From positions 62,001-126,000 of the forward strand of contig JAHLLK010000007.1 of the NCBI GenBank assembly GCA_020444165.1: a DNA stretch of 64,000 nt, given 5' to 3'. Made by a program: the position numbers and the translations under genes. Under the pieces are notes generated by a model. The model saw only the letters and a list, made by a program, of their open reading frames with translations, made no database searches and was not told the origin of the DNA. The first letter of the stretch is position 1. Each line of letters starts with the position of its first letter. Below, in pieces: positions 37,619 to 45,447 of this stretch. This DNA comes from Deltaproteobacteria bacterium. Lineage in GTDB: Bacteria > Desulfobacterota > Desulfarculia > Desulfarculales > Desulfarculaceae.

Positions 37619-38422
37619 TTAGGAATTCATTTTGATTTCGATCCCGTTGTCCCGGGCCAAATCCCTGGCCAAGGGCCCCACCAAGCCGCCCGGCTTGACG
37701 CGAAGGAGCTTGCGGCCCTCGTCCGCGGCCCGGCGCACGTCCCGGGCGGAAACGTAGGCCAGGGCCGGCTCCTCCGGCGCGGGGGCCGGGGCCGGCGCGG
37801 CGGGGGCGGGAGCCGGCGCGGCAGGCGCGGCGGGGGCCGGGGGCCGCACCTTGCTCTCGAAAACCTGGGCCAGGCGGGCCACCGGAGCCAGGATCACCCC
37901 CCAGCTCTCCAGGGTGGCCAGGACCTGGGCGATGGACTCTTCCAGGGCCGGCCGCGGCATGACCCCGGCGTGCCGGAAGGCGTCCCGCGCGGCCAGGACC
38001 TGCTTGCCCCGCAGAAGCGCCTCCTGGATGGGGCAATAGTCCACGGCGCCCAGCTGGGCCGCCCGCGCCGCCAGGTTCAGGGGCAGGGTCGGCACCACCA
38101 GCCAGTCGGCCCGGGCCAAGACCCGGTCCAACTCGTCGGGGGTGACGTCGCCCAACAGGCAGCGGGCCCCGGTCTGCTCCCGGACCTCCTCGGAGTCCAT
38201 GCACAGCCGGGCCGCGCCAGACAGGTACACGCTGGACTTGCCGGCCAAGTCCTGGATGGCCGCGATCTGCTCCAGGGCCAAGTTCTGGGCCGGGCTGCCG
38301 CCGTGCACCACGAACAGCACCCGGGGCCCGGCGGGAGCCGGGGGTTTGGGCAAGAGGAGGCCCATCTCCCGCAGCACCTCCCGGAGGGCGGCCCGCACCC
38401 GCGCTTCCAAATCCTGCGCCAT
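37619..38422 (-). CDS. BMC-associated flavoprotein-like protein
   Basis: 267 residues. The N-terminal helix AQDLEARVRAALREVLREMG could itself be a targeting helix. Residues 30-185 look like a Rossmann/flavodoxin-like flavoprotein domain (RVLFVVHGGSPAQNLALEQI, ARADWLVVPTLPLNLAARAA, and a PIQEALLRGKQVLAAR segment), of the kind common in BMC loci. After an Ala/Pro linker (188-220) the C-terminus repeats the EutT/EutQ-like module also seen at the N-terminus of the BFD protein (SARDVRRAADEGRKLLRVKP). ATG at 38420-38422, immediately after the EutJ-like stop. Specific role unknown; flavin handling or electron transfer is plausible. Confidence 0.7.
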   Translation of the reverse strand: MAQDLEARVRAALREVLREMGLLLPKPPAPAGPRVLFVVHGGSPAQNLALEQIAAIQDLAGKSSVYLSGAARLCMDSEEVREQTGARCLLGDVTPDELDRVLARADWLVVPTLPLNLAARAAQLGAVDYCPIQEALLRGKQVLAARDAFRHAGVMPRPALEESIAQVLATLESWGVILAPVARLAQVFESKVRPPAPAAPAAPAPAPAAPAPAPAPEEPALAYVSARDVRRAADEGRKLLRVKPGGLVGPLARDLARDNGIEIKMNS

Positions 38423-38424
38423 GC

Positions 38425-39261
38425 TCACTGCCCTCCCTGCCCGTTCAGGCATGACAAGGCGATGCCCAAGGGGGTGACGATCTGGGAATACTCGGTGCGC
38501 TGGGTCGGCAGGTTCAGGTTGGCCCCCACCACCTGGCAGAGGCCTTCCAGCTCACAAGTGCCGCCCACCATCCACACTTCGTCGATGGCGTGCCCGGCCA
38601 GATGGCGGGCCACGATGCTGGCGATCTTGTCCAACACCGGCCGCACCACCGGCAGGATCTCGGCGTTTTTGCTCTTGTCGGCCTTGAGCGCCTCGGCCTC
38701 TTCCAGGCTGATGCGGTAGCCCCCGGCCAAAACCAGGGAGAGGTGCACCCCGCCGGTGGCTTCGTCGCCGCTGTAGACCACCCGGCCGTCCTGGATCACC
38801 GCCACGCCGGTGGTGCCGCCGCCCACGTCGCAGATGGCCCCGTTGACGATGCCCAAAGCCACGTTGGCCGCGCTCGGCTCGTCCAGGACCTTCAGCACCT
38901 CCAGGCCGGCGCCCTCCAGGATGTAGCGGGTGGTGTTGATGTTGCCCGTCTCGGTGTCCGGGGGAAAGGAAGTGGCGCCTTTCTCGATGGGCAGGGCAGA
39001 CGCTTCCCGCAATTCGCCCACCAGGCCACGCACGATCTCCAGGGCTCCCACGTAGTCCACCACCAGGCCGCTTTTCACCACCTCGGCCGGCTGCAGCCGA
39101 GCCCCCCGGGGCCGCCCCGTCTCGTCCACCACCACGGCCACCACCGTGGCCGTGCCGATGTCCACCCCGCAGAAGAGCTCCCGGGCCCCGCTGAAGTCCC
39201 AGCGCTCGGGCTGGTTCACCAGGCTGCGGAGGGTGGCGATATGGGGCCTCAGATCAGGCAT
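38425..39261 (-). CDS. eutJ: EutJ-like ATPase/chaperone
   Basis: 278 residues of the actin/Hsp70-like ATPase superfamily. Phosphate 1 motif FCGVDIGTATVVAVVVDETG, connecting region LKVLDEPSAANVALGIVNGA, phosphate 2 motif CDVGGGTTGVAVI, and adenosine motif MVGGTCELEGL match EutJ. EutJ is a conserved, poorly understood accessory protein of ethanolamine and related microcompartments, thought to act as a chaperone or reactivase. It overlaps the PduT-like gene's stop by 13 bases, indicating tight co-translation. Confidence 0.9.
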   Translation of the reverse strand: MPDLRPHIATLRSLVNQPERWDFSGARELFCGVDIGTATVVAVVVDETGRPRGARLQPAEVVKSGLVVDYVGALEIVRGLVGELREASALPIEKGATSFPPDTETGNINTTRYILEGAGLEVLKVLDEPSAANVALGIVNGAICDVGGGTTGVAVIQDGRVVYSGDEATGGVHLSLVLAGGYRISLEEAEALKADKSKNAEILPVVRPVLDKIASIVARHLAGHAIDEVWMVGGTCELEGLCQVVGANLNLPTQRTEYSQIVTPLGIALSCLNGQGGQ

Positions 39262-39800
39262 GGCACCAATTCCGGGCTGGGCGCGGCGATGACCACCTGC
39301 GCCAGGACCAGCCCTGTGTCGCGAATGCTGTCCACCCCAGCGTCCACCGCAGCCCGCACCGAGCCCACGTCGCCGGTGAGGGTCAGGTAGGATTTGCCGG
39401 CCAGGCCCGTGGAGCAGCGCACCTCGATGAGCACCACTTCGGCCGCCTTCACCGCGGCGTCGGCCGCCATGATGGCCGAGGCCGCCGTGTAGGTTTCGAT
39501 GACCCCCAGGGAGCCCATGTGCACCAGGGAGGTGGCGGCGGACAGGGCCGGGAACACGGCCGAGTGCACGGCGGGAATCACGAAGCTGTCCACCACCAGG
39601 TCCGCCCCGGTGTCGCGGCCCACGTCCACCGCGCTCTGCACCGCGCCCACGTCGCCGGCGACCATGGCCAAATAGCGCCCCGGGCAGGCCGGCCGGGCCA
39701 TGATCAGTTCCACGTCGGCCGCTTTCAGCATCTCGTCAGCCACCAGGATGCCCTGGGCCACGCTGTTCAGTTCGATCAGTCCAATGGAGCGGAATGCCAT
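39249..39800 (-). CDS. pduT: BMC-T trimer with Fe-S pore cysteine (PduT-like)
   Basis: 183 residues, two tandem BMC domains in single-layer order. It aligns with PduT: GLIELNSVAQGILVADEMLK, then [20 protein letters not shown] where Cys39 corresponds to the PduT cysteine (KTICPGKF) whose three copies hold a [4Fe-4S] cluster in the trimer pore. The end reads GLVLAQVVIAAPSPELV. PduT interacts functionally with PduS, encoded immediately upstream here, so it is expected to pass electrons through the shell. Confidence 0.93.
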   Translation of the reverse strand: MAFRSIGLIELNSVAQGILVADEMLKAADVELIMARPACPGRYLAMVAGDVGAVQSAVDVGRDTGADLVVDSFVIPAVHSAVFPALSAATSLVHMGSLGVIETYTAASAIMAADAAVKAAEVVLIEVRCSTGLAGKSYLTLTGDVGSVRAAVDAGVDSIRDTGLVLAQVVIAAPSPELVPCLI

Positions 39801-39812
39801 GATCAGACTTCC

Positions 39813-41144
39813 TTAGCTCGTGGAAATGGCCACGGCGCCGTCCACCGCGGTCACGGTGCCCGCGATGCTGGCATGCACCCGGGCGCCCAGGGCGCCCGCC
39901 GGGATCTCGCCGATCACCTGGCCCAGGCTCACCCGGTCGCCCTTGGCGACGGTGGCCTGGGCCGGGGCGCCCAAATGCTGTTTCAGGGGAATCCGCACCG
40001 CACCCACCGGCCGAGTGAACTCCACAAAGGGCGGATGCACGTCGTAACGCTTCACCCCCAGCCGCTCCATGAGCCGGCTGGTGGGGATCTTGCGGTAGTC
40101 GCGGAACCCGGAGGGGTGGTACTCCTGCCGGGGCTGGCCCCGTTTGATCCCCGCGGCCATGAGCTGTTTCTTCACGCCGGCGTTGATCTCCCGGGGCGCC
40201 AGGCCCATGGGGCAGGCGAACTTCTCGCAGATGCCGCATTCGCTGCAGATCAGGGCGTCCACTTGGTTCGCCAGCTGGGGACCGCCCTGGGCGGCCAGCT
40301 GGCGCATGATCTTGTGGGGATAGAGACCGTGCCCCAAAAGGTTCCGGGGGCAGAGGTCGCTACAGCGCGAGCACTGGCAGCAGGCGATGCGGGCCAGCCG
40401 GCTCACCTTCGCCAGGTCCTTTTCCTTGTCGGCCACCACGTTGTGCCCCGCGGGCAGGAGGATCACCCCGCTGGTGGTCTTGGTGACCGGCAGGGTGGTG
40501 TCCCCGGCCACCGCCCCCATCATGGGCCCGCCCACCACCACCCGGTAATCGCTCACCGTGGGGCCGCCGGCGTGGTCGATCACTTCCTGCAGGCTCACCC
40601 CCAGGGGCACCCGGGTGACCATGGGCCGGGCCACCTCGCCGCACACGGTCAGGTAGCGGTGGGTGACCGGTTTGCCTTCCACGGCCGCGGCGAGGTTCAA
40701 CAGGGATTCCACGTTGGACACCACCGCGCCCACCATCAGGGGGATGCCGCCCTCGGGCACCACCCGGCCGGTGACTTCGTACACCAACACCTGCTCATCG
40801 CCGGCCGGGTAGAAGTCCTCCAGCTCGAAAAGCGCCAGCCCGTCCTTGATCCGGGCCAGGGCTTCCCGCACCGACTCCATGGCGTGGCCGTGTTTGCCCT
40901 TGAGGCAAACCAGGCCCTGGCCCGCGCCGGTGGCCGCCATGGCCAGCTGAAGCCCGGCCAGGATTTCCGTGGGCCGGGCCTCCATGAGGTAGGGATCGCT
41001 CATCAAAAGGGGCTCACAGGAAGCCCCGTTGGCCAGCACCCGTTCCACCGTGGCGTTCAGCTTCACGTGGGTGGGAAAACCGGCCCCGCCGGCGCCCACC
41101 ACACCCGCCTCCTGGACTTTGCTTATGATCTGGGCTTTGTCCAT
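39813..41144 (-). CDS. pduS: PduS-like RnfC-type Fe-S flavoprotein
   Basis: 443 residues. The N-terminal Complex1-51K/RnfC-like nucleotide and flavin domain shows VVGAGGAGFPTHVKL and YPAGDEQVLVYEVTGR, followed by an SLBB-like region (PLGVSLQEVIDHAGG). Two ferredoxin clusters come next (CCQCSRCSDLCPRN and CSECGICEKFACPMG), then a C-terminal barrel-sandwich domain ending in VDGAVAISTS. PduS of the propanediol compartment reduces cobalamin and shuttles electrons. No B12 enzyme is encoded here, so a role in reoxidising NADH or carrying electrons from the amine dehydrogenase to the PduT-like pore is more likely. Confidence 0.93.
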   Translation of the reverse strand: MDKAQIISKVQEAGVVGAGGAGFPTHVKLNATVERVLANGASCEPLLMSDPYLMEARPTEILAGLQLAMAATGAGQGLVCLKGKHGHAMESVREALARIKDGLALFELEDFYPAGDEQVLVYEVTGRVVPEGGIPLMVGAVVSNVESLLNLAAAVEGKPVTHRYLTVCGEVARPMVTRVPLGVSLQEVIDHAGGPTVSDYRVVVGGPMMGAVAGDTTLPVTKTTSGVILLPAGHNVVADKEKDLAKVSRLARIACCQCSRCSDLCPRNLLGHGLYPHKIMRQLAAQGGPQLANQVDALICSECGICEKFACPMGLAPREINAGVKKQLMAAGIKRGQPRQEYHPSGFRDYRKIPTSRLMERLGVKRYDVHPPFVEFTRPVGAVRIPLKQHLGAPAQATVAKGDRVSLGQVIGEIPAGALGARVHASIAGTVTAVDGAVAISTS

Positions 41145-41185
41145 GTTCTACATTCGCATCCCGGGGTTGGAGTGCTCCAGAGTCC

Positions 41186-41467
41186 CTACTTGACCTCGCC
41201 GAACATCTCGAAGCTGTCGACGATGCCCACCACCACCGCGTCCACCGGCACGGGCGCTTCCCGCTTCAGGGCCTGCATGGCCGGGGCGCCCTGGGTCACG
41301 ATGACCAACTCGTCGTCGCCGGCCCCTATCTCGTCGGCCGCCAGGAGCACATGGCCCACCGGCTGCAGCTTCCGGTCCAGGGGCTGCACGAACAACAGGC
41401 GGAGCGCATGCAGGCTGTCCAGTTTCTTGGTGGACCACACATTGCCTATGACTTTGGCTATCAGCAT
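41186..41467 (-). CDS. eutN: EutN/CcmL-type pentameric BMC vertex protein
   Basis: 93 residues starting MLIAKVIGNVWSTKKLDSLH and continuing LLFVQPLDRKLQPVG, GAGDDELVIVTQGAPAM and VPVDAVVVGIVDSFEMFG, the full BMC-P (EutN_CcmL) signature. Pentamers cap the vertices of the polyhedral shell, and one such gene is enough to close it. The ATG at 41465-41467 is preferred over the TTG four codons upstream. It is 41 bases from the PduS-like gene. Confidence 0.95.
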   Translation of the reverse strand: MLIAKVIGNVWSTKKLDSLHALRLLFVQPLDRKLQPVGHVLLAADEIGAGDDELVIVTQGAPAMQALKREAPVPVDAVVVGIVDSFEMFGEVK

Positions 41468-41484
41468 CCTGCCTCGCAAATCGG

Positions 41485-41787
41485 CTACAAGTGCTCGGCC
41501 TTTTCCACCGCGTCCAAAGCCGCTTTCACCGCGGCGATATCGCCGAAGATCCCGATCATGGTGGTGTGCTGGGGGCAGGTCCCCTTGAGGTCGTACACCT
41601 GCACCGCCGCCGCCTTTTCGGCCACATCGGAAGCGGCGATCATGTCCAACAGGCGCCCCTGCACCAGCCCCACCGCGCTGAAGTCCATGACTTCCAGCGA
41701 TTTTTTGGCCGATCCTCCCATCCGGGACATGAGCATATCGATCACTCCGGGCCCCGGATGGCTTATGAATTGGGTGCTAACGGCCAC
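41485..41787 (-). CDS. Permuted BMC-H shell protein with GTCPQ pore motif (GrpU-like)
   Basis: 100 residues. FISHPGPGVIDMLMSRMG followed by SAVGLVQGRLLDMIAASDVA matches the circularly permuted PduU/EutS layout, with the BMC core ending in IFGDIAAVKAALDAVEKAEH. The loop after the central strand reads LKGTCPQHTT with Cys71; Gly-x-Cys-Pro-Gln is the motif I associate with GrpU, a shell protein shown to bind an Fe-S cluster in its hexamer pore. This is therefore probably the locus's second redox-active shell tile. Confidence 0.85.
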   Translation of the reverse strand: MAVSTQFISHPGPGVIDMLMSRMGGSAKKSLEVMDFSAVGLVQGRLLDMIAASDVAEKAAAVQVYDLKGTCPQHTTMIGIFGDIAAVKAALDAVEKAEHL

Positions 41788-41868
41788 AGCCCTCTCCTGT
41801 CCACGTCCTCAGAACACCTTGCACGGGCGGCCCCTACGGCCGCCCTGCCTGGCCGGACCACTCCCCGC

Positions 41869-42147
41869 CTATTCAGGTTTGGGGATGATGAACTCGATGT
41901 CCGAATGCGGTCTGGGGATCACGTGGACCGAGATCAACTCGCCCACCTTCTGGGCCGCCGCGCCGCCGGCATCCGTGGCCGCCTTCACCGCGCCCACGTC
42001 GCCGCGCACGAAGATCGCCACCAGGCCGCCACCGACCTTCACCTGACCCACCATCTTCACGTTGGCCGCTTTGACCATGGCGTCGGCCGCCTCGATGGCG
42101 CCCACCAGCCCCCGGGTTTCCACCATTCCCAATGCCTGCTCAGCCAT
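41869..42147 (-). CDS. BMC-H shell protein (PduA/CcmK-like)
   Basis: 92 residues, a canonical single BMC domain: [78 protein letters not shown]. The pore loop is Lys-Val-Gly-Gly-Gly (37-41), the common facet-hexamer type. Very short compared with the tailed paralogue at 36524 and likely the most abundant facet tile. A ribosome binding site AGGAGGAAAC precedes the ATG. Confidence 0.96.
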   Translation of the reverse strand: MAEQALGMVETRGLVGAIEAADAMVKAANVKMVGQVKVGGGLVAIFVRGDVGAVKAATDAGGAAAQKVGELISVHVIPRPHSDIEFIIPKPE

Positions 42148-42191
42148 CGGATGTTTCCTCCTGCACTAAGTGCTCTACGTGTGAATTAGAG

Positions 42192-42695
42192 TTATCTCTT
42201 CAAACGAAAAGATCGAGCCCGCATGGTCCACGCCTTGGGTATGCTCAGGGTGACCATGGCGGTTTGGTTCATGCGCTTGCTTTTTTGCACCCGCTTGACC
42301 TCGGCCTCGCCCAGCTCCGCGCCGCTGCGGTCCAGGGCCGTGACCTTCTCCCCCTCCGCGGGCAGGGGCAGAAACTCATAGGGCATGGCGATGGTGGCCT
42401 CGTCACCGGGCAGGGACTCGTCCACCACGAAAATGGCCTGCCCCGGGCAGATGGGTACGCAGGTGTAACAACCTATGCACTTGTCCTCGTCCAGGCGGGG
42501 CAGCGCGGTGATGTCCGCGCCCACCGAGATAGCCTCGGTCCGGCAACTGGCCTCGCAGGGGTTGCAAGGGATGGGCTGGATGCACTCGATCACCGCCACC
42601 GGCCCCTTGGCCCGCCGCGCGGCCGAGGGAATGCCCGGTCCGCCCGCCAGCTCGTTGTCGGCTATGATTCCTTCTCTGGCCAGTCCTTTGCTCAT
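42192..42695 (-). CDS. Ferredoxin-like 4Fe-4S subunit of the amine dehydrogenase
   Basis: 167 residues. Cysteines in ECIQPIPCNPCEASCRTEAI and DKCIGCYTCVPICPGQAIFV form two [4Fe-4S] sites. The C-terminal 70 residues form a beta-rich tail (VTALDRSGAELGEAEVKRVQ). Its ATG overlaps the stop of the FAD/NAD subunit (ATGA), a strong sign that they are partners. Proteins of this type accompany HcnAB/opine-oxidase-like modules in anaerobes and probably replace oxygen or quinone as electron outlet. Confidence 0.85.
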   Translation of the reverse strand: MSKGLAREGIIADNELAGGPGIPSAARRAKGPVAVIECIQPIPCNPCEASCRTEAISVGADITALPRLDEDKCIGCYTCVPICPGQAIFVVDESLPGDEATIAMPYEFLPLPAEGEKVTALDRSGAELGEAEVKRVQKSKRMNQTAMVTLSIPKAWTMRARSFRLKR

Positions 42696-43789
42696 CGCCT
42701 CGCCTCTTCCACGCTACGGGCCAACAGCTCCTTGGCGTCGGCCCGCGCCTGTCCAAAGGGGCCGTGCCGGAGACCCCGCATGCTTGCGAGCTGCTCCTGG
42801 TGCAGGCCCGCGAACTTGTCGTCGTCCAGGTAGCCCAGGGCATGGGCCACAGCCAGGCCGGCCACCCGGCCCTGGATGATGGCCGAGCTGGCCTCCTCGA
42901 TGCCCGAGACGTCGCCGGCCACGTAAAAGCCCGGGACCGTGGTCTCCTGGTTCAGGTCGTGGGCCGGCACGTGGCCGCCCAGGGCGGGCACGAACACCGT
43001 CTGGCAATGGGCCATGCGGCAGAGCTGGGTCATGGGGTTCAGCCCCACGGCCAGGCAGATGGTGTCCACCTCCAGGCGCTGCTCCGTGCCGGGCATGGCC
43101 TGCCACTTGTCGTCCACCTGGGCGATGGTGGCCCCTTCCACCTTGTCCTTGCCGTGGGCCAGGACAATGGTGTGGGACATGAGGAAGGGCACACCCTGGC
43201 GGGCCACCTTGGCCGCGTGCACGCCATAGCCGCCGATGGCCGGCGCGGCGTCGATCACCGCCACCACCTGGCAGCCGGCCTGGATCATCTGGTAGCTCAC
43301 CACCAGGCCCACGTTGCCGGCCCCCACCATGAGCAGGCGGTTGCCCGGCCGCACCCCGTGGAGGTTGGCCATGGTCTGGGCCGCCCCGGCCCCGATGACC
43401 CCGGGCAGGGTCCAGCCCGGGAAGGGGACCATGTTCTCCGAGGCGCCGGTGGCGATGAGCAGCTTCTGGCCGAACACCGGGACGATGTCGTCGTCCAGCC
43501 GCACCGCCAGGTTGCCGCCTTCGTAAATGCCCAAGACCGTGGCGTTCAGCACCACTTCCACGCCCAGCTCCCGGGCTTCGTCCAGCATGCTCTGGCCGAT
43601 CTCGAAGCCGCGCTCGCCGGCCCGGTGCTCCCGGGAGCCGAAGAACTTGTGGATCTGTTTGAAGAGCTGCCCGCCGGGCCGCTCGTTTTCGTCAAAGACC
43701 ACCACCTGCGCCCCGGCGCGGGCGGCCTCGATGGCCCCGGCCAGGCCGGCCGGCCCGGCCCCTATAACCACCAATTCGTATCGCCGCAT
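42692..43789 (-). CDS. FAD/NAD(P)-binding subunit (HcnB/OoxA-like), lacking BFD domain
   Basis: 365 residues of the pyridine-nucleotide-disulfide-oxidoreductase fold. FAD motif LVVIGAGPAGLAGAIEAARA with VVVFDENERPGGQLF, NAD motif LLMVGAGNVGLVVSYQMIQA, and FAD closing motif TTVPGFYVAGDVSGIEEASS. HcnB, OoxA and sarcosine-oxidase-alpha relatives continue for about 100 residues with a BFD [2Fe-2S] domain; here the protein ends soon after AHALGYLDDDKF. The missing domain appears as the separate targeted protein at 35870. It lies 2 bases after the 2Fe-2S subunit gene. Confidence 0.9.
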   Translation of the reverse strand: MRRYELVVIGAGPAGLAGAIEAARAGAQVVVFDENERPGGQLFKQIHKFFGSREHRAGERGFEIGQSMLDEARELGVEVVLNATVLGIYEGGNLAVRLDDDIVPVFGQKLLIATGASENMVPFPGWTLPGVIGAGAAQTMANLHGVRPGNRLLMVGAGNVGLVVSYQMIQAGCQVVAVIDAAPAIGGYGVHAAKVARQGVPFLMSHTIVLAHGKDKVEGATIAQVDDKWQAMPGTEQRLEVDTICLAVGLNPMTQLCRMAHCQTVFVPALGGHVPAHDLNQETTVPGFYVAGDVSGIEEASSAIIQGRVAGLAVAHALGYLDDDKFAGLHQEQLASMRGLRHGPFGQARADAKELLARSVEEARR

Positions 43790-43791
43790 GG

Positions 43792-44109
43792 CTAGGCTCG
43801 CTTCGGTTCGGGACCAAGTCCCTGCTGGGTTTCCACGGCCATTCCCGCCCGCAGGGGAGTGACGCAGGTGCGCACATTGGGCCGCCCGTCCACCACCATG
43901 ATGCAGTCGGTGCAGCGGCCGATGGCGCAGAACACGCCCCGCGGGTCGCCGCGTTTGGCCGTGATACGATGGACCAAGACCCCGGCCGCCCGGAGGGCCA
44001 CCGCAATGGGTTCGCCCTCCCGGCCGGTCAGGCTGCGGCCGTCAAAGGTGAACTGCACCTCCGGGCCTTTGGGTATCTGCCCCAGGATGGGGTGATCGTC
44101 AATCCGCAT
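43792..44109 (-). CDS. Small [2Fe-2S] subunit (HcnA/OoxC-like)
   Basis: 105 residues with a plant-type [2Fe-2S] site: Cys in GVFCAIGRCTDCIMVVDGRP and the fourth in NVRTCVTPL (C-x4-C-x2-C-x12-C). VQFTFDGRSLTGREGEPIAV is the usual start of the SoxA/HcnA ferredoxin domain. Together with the next gene it reconstitutes the N-terminal part of sarcosine oxidase alpha or HcnAB. It lies 12 bases from the MgsC-like gene. Confidence 0.9.
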   Translation of the reverse strand: MRIDDHPILGQIPKGPEVQFTFDGRSLTGREGEPIAVALRAAGVLVHRITAKRGDPRGVFCAIGRCTDCIMVVDGRPNVRTCVTPLRAGMAVETQQGLGPEPKRA

Positions 44110-44121
44110 TAGAACCCCCTG

Positions 44122-45447
44122 CTAACAGAATCCGAACCGCTCTCCGAAGGTGAAGTTGGAACCGATCAGAGGTACTCCGGTGATGGCGCAGGCCTCCATG
44201 GTCAGGGAGCGCAGATCCTCGCGTTCCAGGTTGGCCAGTTTGGTCTTGCCCGCCGCCTTGGCCAACAAGCTGGCCTCGATGGTCATGGCCTTGATGTAGT
44301 TGCCCACCCGTTGGGCGGCCAGTTCGATATCCAGCTTGGCCCGCTGGGCCGGGTCCTGGGTGCCGATGCCAAAGGCGCATTTGCCCTCGTGGCAGCGGAG
44401 GCACACCGCGCAGCCCATGGCCACCATGGCTCCAGTGCCGATAGCCACCGCGTCGGCGCCCAGGGCCAGGGCCTTGGCCACGTCCGCGCCGTCCTTGATG
44501 CCGCCGCTGACGATGAGGCTCACCTCCTGCTTCACCCCCATCTCCTCCAGGCCGCGCACCGCCAAGACGATGGCCGCCAGGGTGGGGATGCCCAGGTGGG
44601 TGGTGGCCATGACCGGCGAGGCCCCGGTGCCGCCCTCGGCCCCGTCGATCACCACGCCGTCCACCCCGGCCTTGGCCGCGATCTTGATGTCCTCGCGGAC
44701 CCGGCCGGCGGCCATCTTAAGAAAGATGGGAATCTCGTAGTTGGTCAGGTCGCGGAGCTCCTGAATCTTCAAGACCAGGTCGTCGGCCCCGAAGATGTCG
44801 CCGTGGCGGGGATGGCTGTGCAGGTCCATGCCCGGCGGAAGCTGGCGGAACTTGCCGATCTCCTCGGTGATCTTGGAGCCCATGAGGTGGCCGGCCAGGC
44901 CGGGCTTGGCCCCGATGCCCACGATGATCTCCAGGGCGTCGGCCGCTTCGATATTGCGGAGCGAGAAGCCGATGCGGCTGGGGGTGATCTGCACCACCTG
45001 CTTGTAGGAGTTGCCGCGTTCCTCGGGCAGGAGCCCGCCCTCGCCGTTGTTGATGGAGGTGCCCACGTACTGGGTGGCCTTGGCCAGGGCGGTCTTGGCT
45101 TCCTTGCTGAGCGCGCCGTAGCTCATGCCCGAGATGAGGATCGGCGTCTCCACCACCAGGGGCTTCTTGGCGTAGCGGGCGCCCAACACCGTCTGGGACT
45201 TGCAGTCCTCCCGGTAGGTGTCGATGGGCATGCGGGTGAGCTGCCCGGGCAAGATGGTCAAGTCGTCCAGGGTGGGGAAGTAGCGGGTGGAGCCGCAACC
45301 CCGGATGCGGTGTTTGCCGGTCTGGGCCTTGATCCGAATCTCGGCGATGGTGTCCGCGTTCCAGACCCCATGCTGCACGTCCCGGGGACGCGGCGTCTTG
45401 GTCTCCTCCGGCTTGGTCTGGCCTTCCGGCTGGGGGTTGGTGGACAT
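44122..45447 (-). CDS. mgsC: FMN-binding glutamate-synthase-domain protein (MgsC-like)
   Basis: 441 residues of the central FMN TIM-barrel domain of glutamate synthase. Motifs: KPLVVETPILISGMSYGALS, INNGEGGLLPEE, VDGVVIDGAEGGTGASPVMA, LIVSGGIKDGADVAKALALG and a Cys cluster CLRCHEGKCAFG for a [3Fe-4S]-type centre. In N-methylglutamate synthase (MgsABC) and GlxBCD the three glutamate-synthase domains are separate genes, as here. ATG at 45445-45447 overlaps the upstream stop by one base. In this setting I infer an N-alkylglutamate-forming role; an archaeal-type split glutamate synthase is the alternative. Confidence 0.82.
   Translation of the reverse strand: MSTNPQPEGQTKPEETKTPRPRDVQHGVWNADTIAEIRIKAQTGKHRIRGCGSTRYFPTLDDLTILPGQLTRMPIDTYREDCKSQTVLGARYAKKPLVVETPILISGMSYGALSKEAKTALAKATQYVGTSINNGEGGLLPEERGNSYKQVVQITPSRIGFSLRNIEAADALEIIVGIGAKPGLAGHLMGSKITEEIGKFRQLPPGMDLHSHPRHGDIFGADDLVLKIQELRDLTNYEIPIFLKMAAGRVREDIKIAAKAGVDGVVIDGAEGGTGASPVMATTHLGIPTLAAIVLAVRGLEEMGVKQEVSLIVSGGIKDGADVAKALALGADAVAIGTGAMVAMGCAVCLRCHEGKCAFGIGTQDPAQRAKLDIELAAQRVGNYIKAMTIEASLLAKAAGKTKLANLEREDLRSLTMEACAITGVPLIGSNFTFGERFGFC

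Noticed and set aside
34603..44109. Hydrogen cyanide synthase HcnABC
   Set aside because: The subunits share that family, but the dispersed order, added 4Fe-4S subunit, split BFD domain and shell genes fit an amine/opine-type dehydrogenase; cyanide production is not supported.
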